NCBI RefSeq assembly: GCF_030845175.1
Contig: NZ_CP132542.1
Coordinates: 1,534,607 to 1,598,606, forward strand
DNA length: 64,000 bases
Origin: Coralliovum pocilloporae
Lineage (GTDB): Bacteria; Pseudomonadota; Alphaproteobacteria; Rhizobiales; Cohaesibacteraceae
Direction: 5' to 3'
The position numbers and the translations under genes are program-made. Positions 18,008 to 27,691 of the stretch are shown here, in pieces. Positions within the stretch are counted from its first letter, which is position 1. Each line of letters starts with the position of its first letter. The notes under the pieces were generated by a model, which worked only from the letters and a program-made list of their open reading frames with translations, was not told the origin of the DNA and searched no databases.

Positions 18008-18994
18008 TTACAGCATGGAGGGCAGAACGCGGTCTGGCGGACGGTGTCCATCCATAAAGGTCTTGATGTTGATGATGACCTTCTCACCCATATCAATCCG
18101 GCCTTCAATTGTTGCAGAGCTCATATGAGGCAGCAGGACCACGCGGTTTGACTTGAGCAGTTTGGGATTGACGGCAGGCTCCTGCTCGAACACATCGAGG
18201 CCGGCGCCTGCAATATCACCCGCATCCAGCAGGCGCGCGAGCGCATTTTCGTCGATCACCTCGCCACGGGCGGTGTTGACGATATAGGCGTCCCGACGCA
18301 GAAGCTTCAACCGCCGTGCAGACAGAAGATGGAAGGTGCCTGGCGTATGAGGGCAGTGGATGGAAATAACATCCATACGGGCCAGCATCTGATCGAGGCT
18401 TTCCCAGTAAGTGGCCTCAAGCTCTTCCTCAATGTGAGACGCAACGCGGCGGCGATTATGATAGTGAATCTGCATGCCAAACGCTTTCGCGCGACGTGCC
18501 ACGGCCTGCCCGATGCGGCCAAGCCCGATGATGCCAAGACGCTTGCCGAAAATACGATGACCCAGCATATAGGTGGGTGACCAGCCGGCCCACTCACCGT
18601 TTTTCATCACCTGGATGCCTTCGGAAATCCGTCTTGGGACCGCAAGCATCAAGGCCATGGTCATGTCGGCTGTATCCTCAGCCAGCACGCCCGGTGTATT
18701 GGTGACGGTGATGCCACGATTGTTGGCGCTGTCCACGTCGATATTGTCGACACCATTGCCGAAATTGGCGATCAGTTTGAGATTTTCGCCCGCCTGCGAC
18801 AGAAGTGCTGAATCAATCCGGTCAGTTACAGTCGGGACAAGAACATCAGCGGTTTTGACGGCTTCGACCAGTTCGGCCTGCGTCATATTGCGGTCGTCTT
18901 CGTTGAGCCGTGTCTCGAACAGTTCCCGCATACGGGTTTCAATGGTGTCCGGGAGCTTCCGAGTGACAAAAACGATTGGTTTCTTTATTGGCAT
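18008..18994 (-). CDS. D-isomer-specific 2-hydroxyacid dehydrogenase
   Basis: A 328-aa NAD(P)H-dependent reductase of 2-ketoacids, resembling glyoxylate/hydroxypyruvate reductases. The Rossmann motif is GLGRIGQAVARRAKAFG with a downstream NRR, which favours NADPH over NADH. The second signature is VNTARGEVIDE, the catalytic glutamate is in LDVFEQEP and the catalytic histidine in LLPHMSSAT. The longer frame starting at 19105 adds 37 residues that do not look native; MPIKKPIVFVTRKLP at 18994 is the natural start. It is divergent from the SH3 gene. Confidence 0.9.
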   Translation of the reverse strand: MPIKKPIVFVTRKLPDTIETRMRELFETRLNEDDRNMTQAELVEAVKTADVLVPTVTDRIDSALLSQAGENLKLIANFGNGVDNIDVDSANNRGITVTNTPGVLAEDTADMTMALMLAVPRRISEGIQVMKNGEWAGWSPTYMLGHRIFGKRLGIIGLGRIGQAVARRAKAFGMQIHYHNRRRVASHIEEELEATYWESLDQMLARMDVISIHCPHTPGTFHLLSARRLKLLRRDAYIVNTARGEVIDENALARLLDAGDIAGAGLDVFEQEPAVNPKLLKSNRVVLLPHMSSATIEGRIDMGEKVIINIKTFMDGHRPPDRVLPSML

Positions 18995-19236
18995 CGCGAG
19001 GTTCCGACAAAGCTGTTGACCGGGCATTAACCGAAAACAGGACATGCTGCCCGAGGGGTACAAATAATCCGGTTGTTGATCTGTAGCAGATGAGTAGCCA
19101 AACACAAAGTTAGAGATGGGCTTATAGGGCGAATTAACAGGGTTGAGCTGCCAGGGCAGGCTGTGTAAGGAAAGCGGTCCTTTTCCTTGTCTGTATCAGT
19201 TCAGCGTTGGAAGCGCCGCAAGCTGTTGTTTGGGTT

Positions 19237-19773
19237 ATGTTGATGGTTCGTTCCTTATATCAGGCGTCGCTTGGTGTTTTTGTCCTGCTTGCAGGGCTTT
19301 TTCTCGCTGATCATACATATGCGCAGCAGACCAAGGTCGGCCCGAGCGGATTGCCTCTGCCGCGTTATGTGAGCATCAAGTCGGGGGCGGCCAATGTGCG
19401 GATCGGGCCAAGCCGGGATCATCAGGTCTCCTGGGTTTTCACGCGTCCGGGATGGCCGGTTGAAGTTATCCAGGAGTTCGACAACTGGCGCAGAATTCGC
19501 GATGCTGATGGTGCTGAAGGCTGGGTTTTCCATAGTCTTCTGAGTGGAGCGCGGACAGCGCTTGTTGTGCCATGGGAGAAGGACACATATCAGGAAGCCC
19601 TGCGCAGTGATGCAAAGGACGATGCGTCCATTGTGGCCTGGATGGAGCCCAAGGTTCTGGTCCATATTTCAGAATGCACAGGAAAATGGTGCTACATTTC
19701 CGTCCAGACATATGATGGCTGGATCAGGCAGGATCGTCTCTGGGGTGTCTACCAGGATGAACAGGTCAACTGA
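19237..19773 (+). CDS. exported SH3-domain protein
   Basis: About 179 aa. The N-terminal hydrophobic signal sequence (SLGVFVLLAGLFLADHTYA-QQ) suggests export to the periplasm with cleavage after Ala. Two bacterial SH3-like repeats follow: the first begins at YVSIKSGAANVRIGPSRDHQVSWVF with the typical WRRIRDADGAEGWVF, and the second ends with WCYISVQTYDGWIRQDRLWGVY. Such modules usually bind peptidoglycan or other envelope ligands. ATGs at 19237 and 19243 are both possible; a TTG at 19207 is less likely. No catalytic domain is present. Confidence 0.85.
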   Translation: MLMVRSLYQASLGVFVLLAGLFLADHTYAQQTKVGPSGLPLPRYVSIKSGAANVRIGPSRDHQVSWVFTRPGWPVEVIQEFDNWRRIRDADGAEGWVFHSLLSGARTALVVPWEKDTYQEALRSDAKDDASIVAWMEPKVLVHISECTGKWCYISVQTYDGWIRQDRLWGVYQDEQVN

Positions 19774-19883
19774 TAGGCGCTGATGCTAAAACACCAGACC
19801 TTTAAACTTGTTTTTGCGCGAGCTTTTATCTGAAAAACCTATCAACGTTTCACAAGCACGCTGTCGAAAGTGACCCAAACACA

Positions 19884-19912
19884 AAAGGCATGTCACTGCG
19901 TAACATGCCTTT
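19884..19912. terminator. hairpin between convergent SH3 gene and irr
   Basis: AAAGGCATGT (19884-19893), 9-nt loop, ACATGCCTTT (19903-19912), a perfect 10-bp stem. A three-T run in each direction makes it a plausible bidirectional terminator. Confidence 0.75.
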
Positions 19913-19943
19913 CGGGAATTCATAAGTCAGGAAAACGGCCGGA

Positions 19944-20390
19944 TTACTGCTTTTCGCGCAGCCGTACCACAACATCCACACGGGCAATCTCCATACCCTC
20001 TGGTGGCTCCGGCAGTTTGCCGATGGCAACGCCATTGGTCGGGATATCGACCACCTGGTTCTCACCCTCGATGAAGTAGTGATGGTGATCGCTCAGATTG
20101 GTGTCGAAATATGTTTTTGACCCGTCAACCGCGACTTCGCGAAGCAGCCCGGCTTCTGTGAACTGATGCAGGGTGTTGTATACTGTCGCAAGAGACACCG
20201 GAACCCGCTGGTCGATGGCTTCCTCATGCAGACTCTCGGCCGAGACGTGGCGATCGCCCTTGGAAAACAAGAGGGAGGCAAGCGCCAGCCGCTGGCGTGT
20301 CGGGCGCAAACCGACAGATGTCAGCCGTGAACGGATATCCTGATCGTCATGACCAGGGTTATGGCGATGAACGTGGCTACCACTAAACAT
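19944..20390 (-). CDS. irr: Irr-type iron response regulator (Fur superfamily)
   Basis: A 148-aa winged-helix regulator. The DNA-binding helix is VSLATVYNTLHQFTEAGLL, and the Irr-type histidine cluster is in YFDTNLSDHHHYF, the region that in Irr proteins senses haem rather than free iron. It has no cysteine at all, so the Cys-Pro haem regulatory motif of Bradyrhizobium Irr is absent; a histidine-rich N-terminus (GSHVHRHNPGHDD) is present. Two adjacent ATGs (20393 and 20390) exist; AGGAG is spaced better for the second. A Fur/Mur-like palindrome lies about 70-85 bp upstream. The irr-fabA neighbourhood is known in rhizobia and Brucella. Confidence 0.9.
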   Translation of the reverse strand: MFSGSHVHRHNPGHDDQDIRSRLTSVGLRPTRQRLALASLLFSKGDRHVSAESLHEEAIDQRVPVSLATVYNTLHQFTEAGLLREVAVDGSKTYFDTNLSDHHHYFIEGENQVVDIPTNGVAIGKLPEPPEGMEIARVDVVVRLREKQ

Positions 20391-20393
20391 CAT

Positions 20394-20702
20394 ATCTCCT
20401 GACGCTGATAGAAAAAGTCAGCGACTTAAACCAGAATTTGACAGTCATATTAGTGGAATTGCAAATCATTCGCAATACACATTATCCCGGATGGTTGCGA
20501 AAGAATCCAATTCCAGCATGACCCATTGTAAACAAGCCCCGTCCACCTGATTGTGTGGTGTTTCGACGCATATTTCCTGAATAAATGTGACGATCATATT
20601 ACAAACGCCTCTTTCGAACAGCTTGTTACGTGTGTTAGAGAAGGGCAAAGAACAGGACTGCGCGGGGGGTCCCCGGCAAAGACCAGAGGGGTCATGAATT
20701 AT
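20394..20702. other. irr-fabA intergenic region
   Basis: About 310 bp between divergent irr and fabA. It contains the Fur/Mur-like palindrome near the irr side and otherwise A+T-rich DNA expected to hold both promoters. The frame of fabA stays open to 20553, but that extension has no family resemblance. No further structured element is evident. Confidence 0.5.
20458..20476. promoter_or_regulatory. candidate Fur/Mur-type operator upstream of irr
   Basis: ATTGC (20458-20462) and GCAAT (20472-20476) flank AAATCATTC, giving TTGCAAATCATTCGCAA. From memory this matches the TGCAAAT-N-ATT-N-GCA style of alphaproteobacterial Fur/Mur operators. It lies between irr (minus) and fabA (plus). Confidence 0.5.
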
Positions 20703-21209
20703 ATGGCAGATCGCCAATCCAGCTACTCTTATGAAGAGCTCCTGACTTGCGGGCGCGGTGAACTTTTCGGTGCGGGTAATGCCCAGCTTCCAGCGCCGCC
20801 CATGCTGATGTTTGATCGCATTACCTCTATTGCGGAAGATGGTGGTGAATACGGCAAGGGTCATGTTCGTGCTGAGCTTGATGTCCGTGAAGATCTCTGG
20901 TTCTTCGGCTGTCATTTCATTGGTGACCCGGTCATGCCGGGCTGTCTGGGACTGGATGCGCTCTGGCAGATGACGGGCTTTCACCTTGGCTGGCTCGGAG
21001 AGCCGGGCCGTGGCCGCGCGCTCTCTGTTGGTGAGATCAAGTTCACCGGCCAGGTTCTGCCAACGGTCAAGAAGGTCGAGTATGGGGTCGACTTCAAAAG
21101 AGTGATGCGTTCGAAGCTGGTTCTCGGCATTGCTGACGGCTTTGTGAAGGCCGATGATGAAGTCATCTATCGGGCCAAAGACCTGCGGGTTGGCCTGTTT
21201 CAGACTTAA
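20703..21209 (+). CDS. fabA: beta-hydroxydecanoyl-ACP dehydratase/isomerase
   Basis: A 168-aa hotdog-fold enzyme that dehydrates 3-hydroxydecanoyl-ACP and isomerises the trans-2 to the cis-3 product, the entry into unsaturated fatty acids. The active-site stretch is [23 protein letters not shown], with catalytic His in GCHF and Asp in GLDAL. The start MADRQSSY aligns with E. coli MVDKRESY. An ATG at 20694 (MNYMADRQ) is closer to the AGAGGGG ribosome-binding site and may be the true start. It is followed by fabB and fabI, the full unsaturated-fatty-acid set. Confidence 0.95.
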   Translation: MADRQSSYSYEELLTCGRGELFGAGNAQLPAPPMLMFDRITSIAEDGGEYGKGHVRAELDVREDLWFFGCHFIGDPVMPGCLGLDALWQMTGFHLGWLGEPGRGRALSVGEIKFTGQVLPTVKKVEYGVDFKRVMRSKLVLGIADGFVKADDEVIYRAKDLRVGLFQT

Positions 21210-21233
21210 ACAGCTGGATTAAGAACTGAAAAT

Positions 21234-21265
21234 GGGTCGCGGGACTGTCTGTTCGGCGACCCTTT
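21234..21265 (+). terminator. weak hairpin between fabA and fabB
   Basis: GGGTCGC (21234-21240), 15-nt loop, GCGACCC (21256-21262), TTT. It lies 24 bp after the fabA stop and could be a partial terminator that sets the fabA to fabB ratio. Confidence 0.45.
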
Positions 21266-21355
21266 CGCTATCATGGCTTTAAGAAGATTCTGATTCCCGC
21301 CATATTATTCTGAGAAGACGGGATCAGGTTCACGTGCGAAACCGGAAGGTGTCAT

Positions 21356-22576
21356 ATGAAAAGGGTCGTCGTGACAGGTATGGGTATCGTATCCTCCATC
21401 GGGGATAACGCCCAGGAAGTGCTGGCAAGTCTGCGTGAAGCAAAGTCCGGCATATCACATGCCGAAGAATATGCTGAGCTGGGCTTCAGGTGTCAGGTAC
21501 ACGGCAAGCCTTCTCTGGATCCCGCCGAAACTCTGGATCGCCGCACCACCCGGTTTATGGGCACGGGTGCCGCCTGGAACTATATCGCTATGGAACAGGC
21601 CATTCAGGATGCGGGCCTGGAAGAGACAGACGTCTCGAATGAGCGGACCGGTATCATCATGGGCTCAGGTGGTCCATCCACCAAGGCTATCGTGGATGCG
21701 GCTGACATCACCCGGAACAAGGGCGGCCCCAAGCGCATTGGCCCGACAGCTGTGCCGAAGGCCATGTCGTCCACCAATTCCGCAACGCTGGCGACACCGT
21801 TCCACATCAAGGGCGTCAACTATTCCATCTCGTCTGCCTGTGCCACGTCGAACCACTGTATCGGCAATGCCTATGAGACCATTCAGCTCGGCAAGCAGGA
21901 CATCATCTTCGCCGGTGGTGGTGAAGAGCTGGACTGGACACTGTCCAACCTGTTCGATGCCATGGGCGCCATGTCGTCGAAATACAATGACAGCGCATCC
22001 CGTGCATCCCGCGCTTATGACAAAAACCGCGATGGTTTTGTGATTGCCGGCGGCGCCGGTGTTCTGGTTCTGGAAGAACTCGAGCATGCCAAGGCGCGCG
22101 GTGCCAAGATTTATGCCGAAGTGGTCGGCTATGGTGCTACATCTGATGGCCATGACATGGTTGCCCCAAGTGGCGAGGGTGCGGTTCGCTGCATGAAGAT
22201 GGCCCTTAAGGGTGTTGAAGGTCCGATTGACTATATCAATCCGCATGCCACCTCCACACCGGTTGGTGACCAGAAGGAAATCGAGGCAATTCGTGAAGTC
22301 TTCGGCGATGCCATTCCGCCGATTTCTGCCACCAAGTCGCTCACCGGGCACTCCCTTGGCGCAACAGGTGTTCAGGAAGCCATATATTCCCTGCTGATGA
22401 TGCAGAACGGCTTTATCTGTGAATCCGCTCATATTGACGAAATCGACCCGGATTTTGCCGATATCCCCATCGTCACCGAACGTCAGGATAATGTGACGCT
22501 GAATACGGTTCTGTCCAACTCCTTCGGATTTGGTGGCACCAATGCAACGCTGGTCTTCCAGCGCTATCAGAGCTAG
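21356..22576 (+). CDS. fabB: beta-ketoacyl-ACP synthase I
   Basis: A 406-aa thiolase-fold condensing enzyme that elongates the cis-3-decenoyl-ACP made by FabA. The Cys-His-His triad is visible: Cys in [11 protein letters not shown], His in [12 protein letters not shown] and His in [11 protein letters not shown]. The C-terminal [11 protein letters not shown] glycine loop is intact. The ATG at 21356 follows CCGGAAGGTGTCAT. Its location directly between fabA and fabI supports FabB over FabF. Confidence 0.96.
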   Translation: MKRVVVTGMGIVSSIGDNAQEVLASLREAKSGISHAEEYAELGFRCQVHGKPSLDPAETLDRRTTRFMGTGAAWNYIAMEQAIQDAGLEETDVSNERTGIIMGSGGPSTKAIVDAADITRNKGGPKRIGPTAVPKAMSSTNSATLATPFHIKGVNYSISSACATSNHCIGNAYETIQLGKQDIIFAGGGEELDWTLSNLFDAMGAMSSKYNDSASRASRAYDKNRDGFVIAGGAGVLVLEELEHAKARGAKIYAEVVGYGATSDGHDMVAPSGEGAVRCMKMALKGVEGPIDYINPHATSTPVGDQKEIEAIREVFGDAIPPISATKSLTGHSLGATGVQEAIYSLLMMQNGFICESAHIDEIDPDFADIPIVTERQDNVTLNTVLSNSFGFGGTNATLVFQRYQS

Positions 22577-22592
22577 GCGGGGGCAAGGCAAC

Positions 22593-23411
22593 ATGACTGG
22601 ATTGATGCAGGGCAAGCGCGGCCTGATTATGGGCGTGGCCAATGATCATTCTATTGCCTGGGGTATTGCCAAGGCACTGGCCGATCAGGGGGCGGAGCTG
22701 GCCTTTACCTATCAGGGTGAAGCCTTTGGCAAACGGGTCAAACCTCTTGCTGAATCTGTTGGCTCTGACCTTCTGCTGCCGTGTGATGTGGAAGATACGG
22801 AAACAGTTGATGCGGTTTTTGATGCGCTGAAAGCGCGTTGGGACAGTATCGATTTTCTGGTCCACGCCGTGGCCTTTTCCGACAAGCGGGAACTGAAGGG
22901 CAAATATGCCGACACCACGCGAGACAATTTCACCCGTACCATGGTGATTTCCTGTTTCTCGTTTACAGAAATTGCCAAGCGGGCAGCCGAGATGATGCCG
23001 AATGGTGGCTCTCTGGTGACGCTGACCTATGGCGGTTCCACCCGGGTGATGCCGAACTATAATGTCATGGGTGTTGCCAAGGCGGCTCTTGAATCATCTG
23101 TCCGCTATCTGGCGATGGATTATGGCGATCAGGGCATTCGGGTGAACGCGATTTCCGCTGGCCCTATCCGGACGCTGGCCGGTGCCGGTATTGGTGATGC
23201 CCGGCAGATGTTCAATTATCAGAAGCGTAATTCGCCGCTGGCGCGTACAGTGTCCATTGAGGAAGTTGGCGGGGCCGGGCTCTATCTCATGTCCGATCTC
23301 TCAAGCGGTGTAACCGGTGAAGTGCACTTTGTCGATTCCGGTTACAACATCGTTTCCATGCCGCGTCTTGGTGAGTTGAAAGACCAGGACAAGCTGCAGG
23401 AAGGCGCTTGA
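22593..23411 (+). CDS. fabI: enoyl-ACP reductase (NADH)
   Basis: A 272-aa short-chain-dehydrogenase-type enzyme reducing trans-2-enoyl-ACP in the last step of each fatty-acid elongation cycle. The N-terminal GVANDHSIAWGIAKAL binds the cofactor. The FabI catalytic pattern Y-x6-Y-x6-K is in the TYGGSTRVMPNYNVMG stretch followed by VAKA. The frame is open from 22530, overlapping fabB, but MTGLMQGKRG at 22593 with an upstream AAGG is the natural start, 16 bp after fabB. A GC-rich hairpin (CAGGGCGCG 23426-23434, CGCGCCCTG 23451-23459) follows. Confidence 0.96.
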   Translation: MTGLMQGKRGLIMGVANDHSIAWGIAKALADQGAELAFTYQGEAFGKRVKPLAESVGSDLLLPCDVEDTETVDAVFDALKARWDSIDFLVHAVAFSDKRELKGKYADTTRDNFTRTMVISCFSFTEIAKRAAEMMPNGGSLVTLTYGGSTRVMPNYNVMGVAKAALESSVRYLAMDYGDQGIRVNAISAGPIRTLAGAGIGDARQMFNYQKRNSPLARTVSIEEVGGAGLYLMSDLSSGVTGEVHFVDSGYNIVSMPRLGELKDQDKLQEGA

Positions 23412-23442
23412 CCGAACCAGAGTCTCAGGGCGCGTCGGCTGG

Positions 23443-24633
23443 TTAAACCGCGCGCCCTGCAGCAACACCGCTGGACCAGGCCCACTGGAAATTATATCCG
23501 CCCAGATGGCCGGTCACATCCACCACTTCGCCGATAAAATAAAGCCCCTCAACCGTGCGGCATTCCATGGTTTTGGAGGAGAGGCTGTTGGTATCGACAC
23601 CACCCAGTGTCACTTCAGCCGTGCGATAACCTTCTGAACCATTGGGCTTCATATCCCAGCGGTGCACTCGATCAGCTATGGCGTCGATGGTTCTGGTTGC
23701 CAGTTCGGCCATCTTCCGATTGACACCCATTTCGTCAATGATGGCATGAGCCAGACGTTTCGGCAGCACCGTGGACAGCGCCGTGGAGGCCTGCTGTTTG
23801 CCGCTGTCTTTCTTCATTCGGTTCAGGTCATCCGCCACCTTTTGGCCTGGCAGCAGGTTGATGCGGACATTGTCGCCCTCTCGCCAGTAGGATGAAATCT
23901 GCAGAATGGAAGGTCCGCTCAGGCCGCGATGGGTAAACAGCAGGGCTTCTTCAAAGGCCGTCTTTCCGTGAGACACAACAGCCTCTACAGACAGGCCGGA
24001 CAGCTCTTTGAGGCGGGCCTTGTCATTGTCTGCCCAGGTGAGCGGAACCAGCGCCGGACGCGGTTCGACAATCGGCAGATCAAATTGCTGGGCAATCTCG
24101 TAGCCAAAGCCTGTTGCACCGATTTTCGGGATAGATTTGCCGCCAGTGGCGATCACCAGAGCTTCTGATGTAAGGCTTCCCTGATCGGTCGCAAGACGAA
24201 AGCCGCTCTCGGTCTTGTCGACACCTGAGACATTCACGCCTGTGCGCAGATCAACCCCGGCCTTCTGGCATTCACCAAGCAGCATGTCGATAATCTGCTG
24301 GGCGCTGTCATCGCAGAAGAGCTGGCCGAGGGCTTTCTCGTGAAAGGCTATCCGGTGTTTCTTGACCAGCTCGACAAAATCATGCTGGGTGTAGCTCTTC
24401 AGCGCTGACTTGCAGAAATGTGGATTTTGGGAGAGGAAATTCTGCGGAGCCGTGCGCATATTGGTGAAGTTACAGCGCCCGCCGCCGGAAATCCGGATCT
24501 TCTCGCCAGGTGTCTCCGCATGATCCAGAAGCAGTACAGACCTGCCCCTGTTGCCCGCCTCAATGGCGCACATCATTCCAGCAGCTCCAGCTCCGATAAT
24601 GATGACATCTGCAGTATTCATAACGCGGTCCAT
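23443..24633 (-). CDS. YhiN/HI0933-family FAD-dependent flavoprotein
   Basis: A 396-aa protein with an N-terminal FAD-binding Rossmann motif (DVIIIGAGAAGMMCAIEAG), the family block KIRISGGGRCNFTN, and the C-terminal VTLGGVDTNSLSSKTMECRTVEGLYFIGEVVDVTGHLGGYNFQWAW. The HI0933 family is widespread; some members are annotated as aminoacetone oxidases, but the substrate is not established here. MNTADVIII at 24621 could also be the start. Its 3' end overlaps the hairpin that follows fabI, with which it converges. Confidence 0.88.
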   Translation of the reverse strand: MDRVMNTADVIIIGAGAAGMMCAIEAGNRGRSVLLLDHAETPGEKIRISGGGRCNFTNMRTAPQNFLSQNPHFCKSALKSYTQHDFVELVKKHRIAFHEKALGQLFCDDSAQQIIDMLLGECQKAGVDLRTGVNVSGVDKTESGFRLATDQGSLTSEALVIATGGKSIPKIGATGFGYEIAQQFDLPIVEPRPALVPLTWADNDKARLKELSGLSVEAVVSHGKTAFEEALLFTHRGLSGPSILQISSYWREGDNVRINLLPGQKVADDLNRMKKDSGKQQASTALSTVLPKRLAHAIIDEMGVNRKMAELATRTIDAIADRVHRWDMKPNGSEGYRTAEVTLGGVDTNSLSSKTMECRTVEGLYFIGEVVDVTGHLGGYNFQWAWSSGVAAGRAV

Positions 24634-24712
24634 TCTGTTGGCGCTGGAACAGACAATCCCGGGTGATTGTCATCAACCCGGGATCGCTCAATTGAATCAA
24701 AAAGACTTGACG

Positions 24713-26569
24713 CTATTTCCGCTCGATCTGGGAGACGTCGCGGACAGCACCCTTTGCGGCATTCGACACCATGGCAGCATAAGCACGCAGCGCCGCTGAG
24801 ACCCGACGTTCGCGCGGTTCAACCGGAGCCCATGCATCTTTGCCCTTAGCGTCCATGGCGCCGCGCCGCGCGGCCAGTTCTTCATCGGACAGACGGACAT
24901 TGATACCGCGGTTAGGAATGTCAATTTCGATCATATCACCTTCCTGGAGAAGACCGATATTACCGCCCTCGGCTGCTTCCGGAGACACATGGCCGATGGA
25001 AAGGCCGGAGGTGCCGCCGGAGAACCGGCCATCGGTGATCAGCGCGCAATCCTTGCCCAGTCCCATGGATTTGAGATATGAGGTCGGATAGAGCATTTCC
25101 TGCATGCCGGGGCCACCCTTCGGACCCTCATAGCGGATGATGACCACATCACCGGCAACAATATCCTTGGAGAGGACGCGTTTGACGGCTTCATCCTGGC
25201 TTTCGCAAACCCGGGCCGGGCCAGTGAAGGTCCAGATGCTTTCATCAACACCGGCGGTTTTCACCACACAGCCTTCCTGGGCAATGTTGCCGAACAGAAC
25301 TGCAAGGCCGCCATCCTTGGTGAAGGCCTGCTCAACGGAGCGGATGACGCCACCGTCCCGATCCATGTCCAGTTCCTTGTAGCGGCTGGCCTGGCTGAAA
25401 GCGACTGTGGTCCGAACGCCGCCCGGTGCCGCCTTATAGAGCGTATGCACATCTTCGGAATTGGTGCGGGTGATATCCCACTGATCCAGTGCATCACCCA
25501 TGGTCGCTGCATGTACGGTGGATGCATCACGATGGATAAGGCCGCCTTTATCCAGCTCCCCGAGGATCGACATGATGCCACCGGCGCGGTGAACATCTTC
25601 GATATGGACATCAGGAACAGCCGGAGCAACCTTGGACAGGCAGGGCACCTTGCGGGACAGGGCGTCCATATGCTCAAGGGTAAAGTCCACATGGGCTTCG
25701 CGAGCGATGGCCAGCAGATGCAGGATCGTATTGGTTGAGCCACCCATGGAGATATCCAGTGTCATGGCATTTTCAAATGCCTTGAACGTGGCGATGCCGC
25801 GCGGGGTGACGCTTTCATCACCTTCCTTATAATAGCGACGGGTCAGCTCAACGATCTGCCGGGCAGCCCGCAGGAACAGTTCCTTACGGTCGGCATGAGT
25901 GGCAACAACGGTGCCGTTTCCGGGAAGAGCCAGGCCGAGGGCTTCAGCCAGACAGTTCATCGAGTTGGCGGTGAACATGCCGGAGCATGAGCCGCAGGTC
26001 GGGCAGGCATTCTTTTCGAATTCCGCAACTTCCTCGTCGGTCCGATCCGGATTGGCCGCCTGAACCATGGCATCAACCAGATCAACCGCAATTTCCTTGC
26101 CATCAATGTTCACGCGCCCGGCTTCCATCGGGCCACCGGTGATGAAAATGGTCGGGATGTTCAGCCGCATGGTGGCCATCATCATGCCTGGCGTGATCTT
26201 GTCGCAGTTGGAAATGCAGACAAGGGCATCGGCACAATGGGCATTGGCCATATATTCAACGGAATCGGCAATCAGATCGCGGGATGGCAGGGAATAGAGC
26301 ATGCCGTCATGGCCCATGGCGATGCCATCGTCCACGGCAATGGTGTTGAACTCCTTTGCAACGCCACCCGCAGCCTCAATCTCGCGTGCCACCATCTGGC
26401 CGAGATCTTTCAAGTGCACATGGCCGGGCACGAACTGGGTAAAGGAATTCACCACAGCAATAATCGGCTTGCCGAAATCTTCATCCTTCATGCCTGTGGC
26501 GCGCCACAGGCCGCGTGCGCCTGCCATGTTACGGCCATGGGTGGATGTGCGAGAACGGTAAGGAATCAT
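24713..26569 (-). CDS. ilvD: dihydroxy-acid dehydratase
   Basis: A 618-aa Fe-S enzyme of branched-chain amino-acid synthesis, dehydrating 2,3-dihydroxy-isovalerate and 2,3-dihydroxy-3-methylvalerate. The start [20 protein letters not shown] matches the E. coli N-terminus, so the in-frame ATG at 26614 is not used. Cluster ligands are expected in SNCDKITPG and [19 protein letters not shown]. The length fits the long E. coli-type subgroup. It stands alone, with no other ilv genes nearby. Confidence 0.96.
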   Translation of the reverse strand: MIPYRSRTSTHGRNMAGARGLWRATGMKDEDFGKPIIAVVNSFTQFVPGHVHLKDLGQMVAREIEAAGGVAKEFNTIAVDDGIAMGHDGMLYSLPSRDLIADSVEYMANAHCADALVCISNCDKITPGMMMATMRLNIPTIFITGGPMEAGRVNIDGKEIAVDLVDAMVQAANPDRTDEEVAEFEKNACPTCGSCSGMFTANSMNCLAEALGLALPGNGTVVATHADRKELFLRAARQIVELTRRYYKEGDESVTPRGIATFKAFENAMTLDISMGGSTNTILHLLAIAREAHVDFTLEHMDALSRKVPCLSKVAPAVPDVHIEDVHRAGGIMSILGELDKGGLIHRDASTVHAATMGDALDQWDITRTNSEDVHTLYKAAPGGVRTTVAFSQASRYKELDMDRDGGVIRSVEQAFTKDGGLAVLFGNIAQEGCVVKTAGVDESIWTFTGPARVCESQDEAVKRVLSKDIVAGDVVIIRYEGPKGGPGMQEMLYPTSYLKSMGLGKDCALITDGRFSGGTSGLSIGHVSPEAAEGGNIGLLQEGDMIEIDIPNRGINVRLSDEELAARRGAMDAKGKDAWAPVEPRERRVSAALRAYAAMVSNAAKGAVRDVSQIERK

Positions 26570-26727
26570 TGCTTTCGCCTTTAAATCGATCGGGCAGGCC
26601 CAGAGGCCTGCCAAGTGCCAGATTGTGCGACTGTTTAGACCAAAACAGTCCTTTTGGAAATAGGGCAGACCTGCATCCGGTCAAGAGGTTCTCCGGGCCG
26701 GACACAGGTTTTGAAGCCCGGAAGCAA

Positions 26728-27516
26728 TCAGGGTTTCTGGAACAGCTCCCGTTCCCGATTGAGCTTGCGCTGATATCGGCCCTGGACAATATCCACCAGC
26801 ACCATCACCCCGATGACGAAATAGAAGGTCGACTTGGCCATCGGCTCAATTGCAGTGCCAAACAGCTTCAGGTGAGACAGATGTCCGCCTTCTGACAGAA
26901 GCAGAATGCCGACAATGAACAATATGAACAGGCCGAGCACCTCATACATGCGGTTTTTCTGCAGAAAATCTGACACCCGGTCCGCAAGTGCAATCATCAG
27001 GAGGCCTGAAATCAGGATAGCGGCTGCCATCACCCAGAACACATCAGTCAGGGCGATGGCCGACAGGATGGAATCGAAGGAGAACACCAGATTCATCGCG
27101 ACAATCCAGAAAATCGCCATCGTGACGGACTTGCCACCAGCTTCCGTATCCTGCTCCAGATCATCCAGAGACAGCATATGGGCAATTTCCTTGGTGGCCG
27201 TATACATGATGAAAACACCACCGATCAGCACGATCAGACTGTGAATGGTCAGCGAGCCTTCAATCACGCCCGGCCAATTGAAATGGGTGAACGGATCCTG
27301 GAAATATTGAATGGCCGAGGTGATGACAAACAGCAGTACAATACGCAACAGAATGGCCAGTCCAATCCCGACCCGGCGCACATAGGCCTGCCGATGCGGT
27401 GCCACTCTCTTTGACTCAAGAGAAATATAGAGAAGGTTGTCGAACCCGAGAACCGCCTGCAACAGGATCAGCATCATCAGGGTGAACAGGTTATCGAGCG
27501 TCAGAAGCTCAGCCAT
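26728..27516 (-). CDS. TerC-family integral membrane protein
   Basis: A 262-aa protein (from MAELLTLDNL) with about seven hydrophobic segments. It carries the TerC aspartate motifs GFDNLLYISLESKRV and FSFDSILSAIALTDVF. TerC-family proteins have been linked to metal-ion handling and to tellurite resistance; some are proposed manganese exporters. The regulator Fur/Mur in this window is a possible link but no operator is seen here. A GTGGGG ribosome-binding site fits the ATG at 27516 better than the one at 27543. Confidence 0.85.
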   Translation of the reverse strand: MAELLTLDNLFTLMMLILLQAVLGFDNLLYISLESKRVAPHRQAYVRRVGIGLAILLRIVLLFVITSAIQYFQDPFTHFNWPGVIEGSLTIHSLIVLIGGVFIMYTATKEIAHMLSLDDLEQDTEAGGKSVTMAIFWIVAMNLVFSFDSILSAIALTDVFWVMAAAILISGLLMIALADRVSDFLQKNRMYEVLGLFILFIVGILLLSEGGHLSHLKLFGTAIEPMAKSTFYFVIGVMVLVDIVQGRYQRKLNRERELFQKP

Positions 27517-27613
27517 CACGCATATCCCCACCAGAATTTCCACTGACAGTGGTTATGGCGTCAAAGGGAGACTTTGGCTAGCGGGGAAATTGGATTGACG
27601 ACTATCCCATAGT

Positions 27614-27642
27614 AAAAACGCGGCCCCGATTGGAGCCGCGTT
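27614..27642 (-). terminator. intrinsic terminator of the rpsO-pnp operon end
   Basis: AACGCGGC (27617-27624) and GCCGCGTT (27635-27642) form an 8-bp stem; read on the minus strand the second arm runs into TTTTT. It is about 50 bp past the pnp stop. Confidence 0.9.
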
Positions 27643-27691
27643 CTCGTGTCTTGTCAGTCAAGGCAGAAGTCTGGGGGATGTCCTCGGATTT

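Noticed and set aside
21665-22642. A 325-codon minus-strand open frame opposite fabB
   Set aside because: Antisense shadow of a certain gene; no independent evidence.
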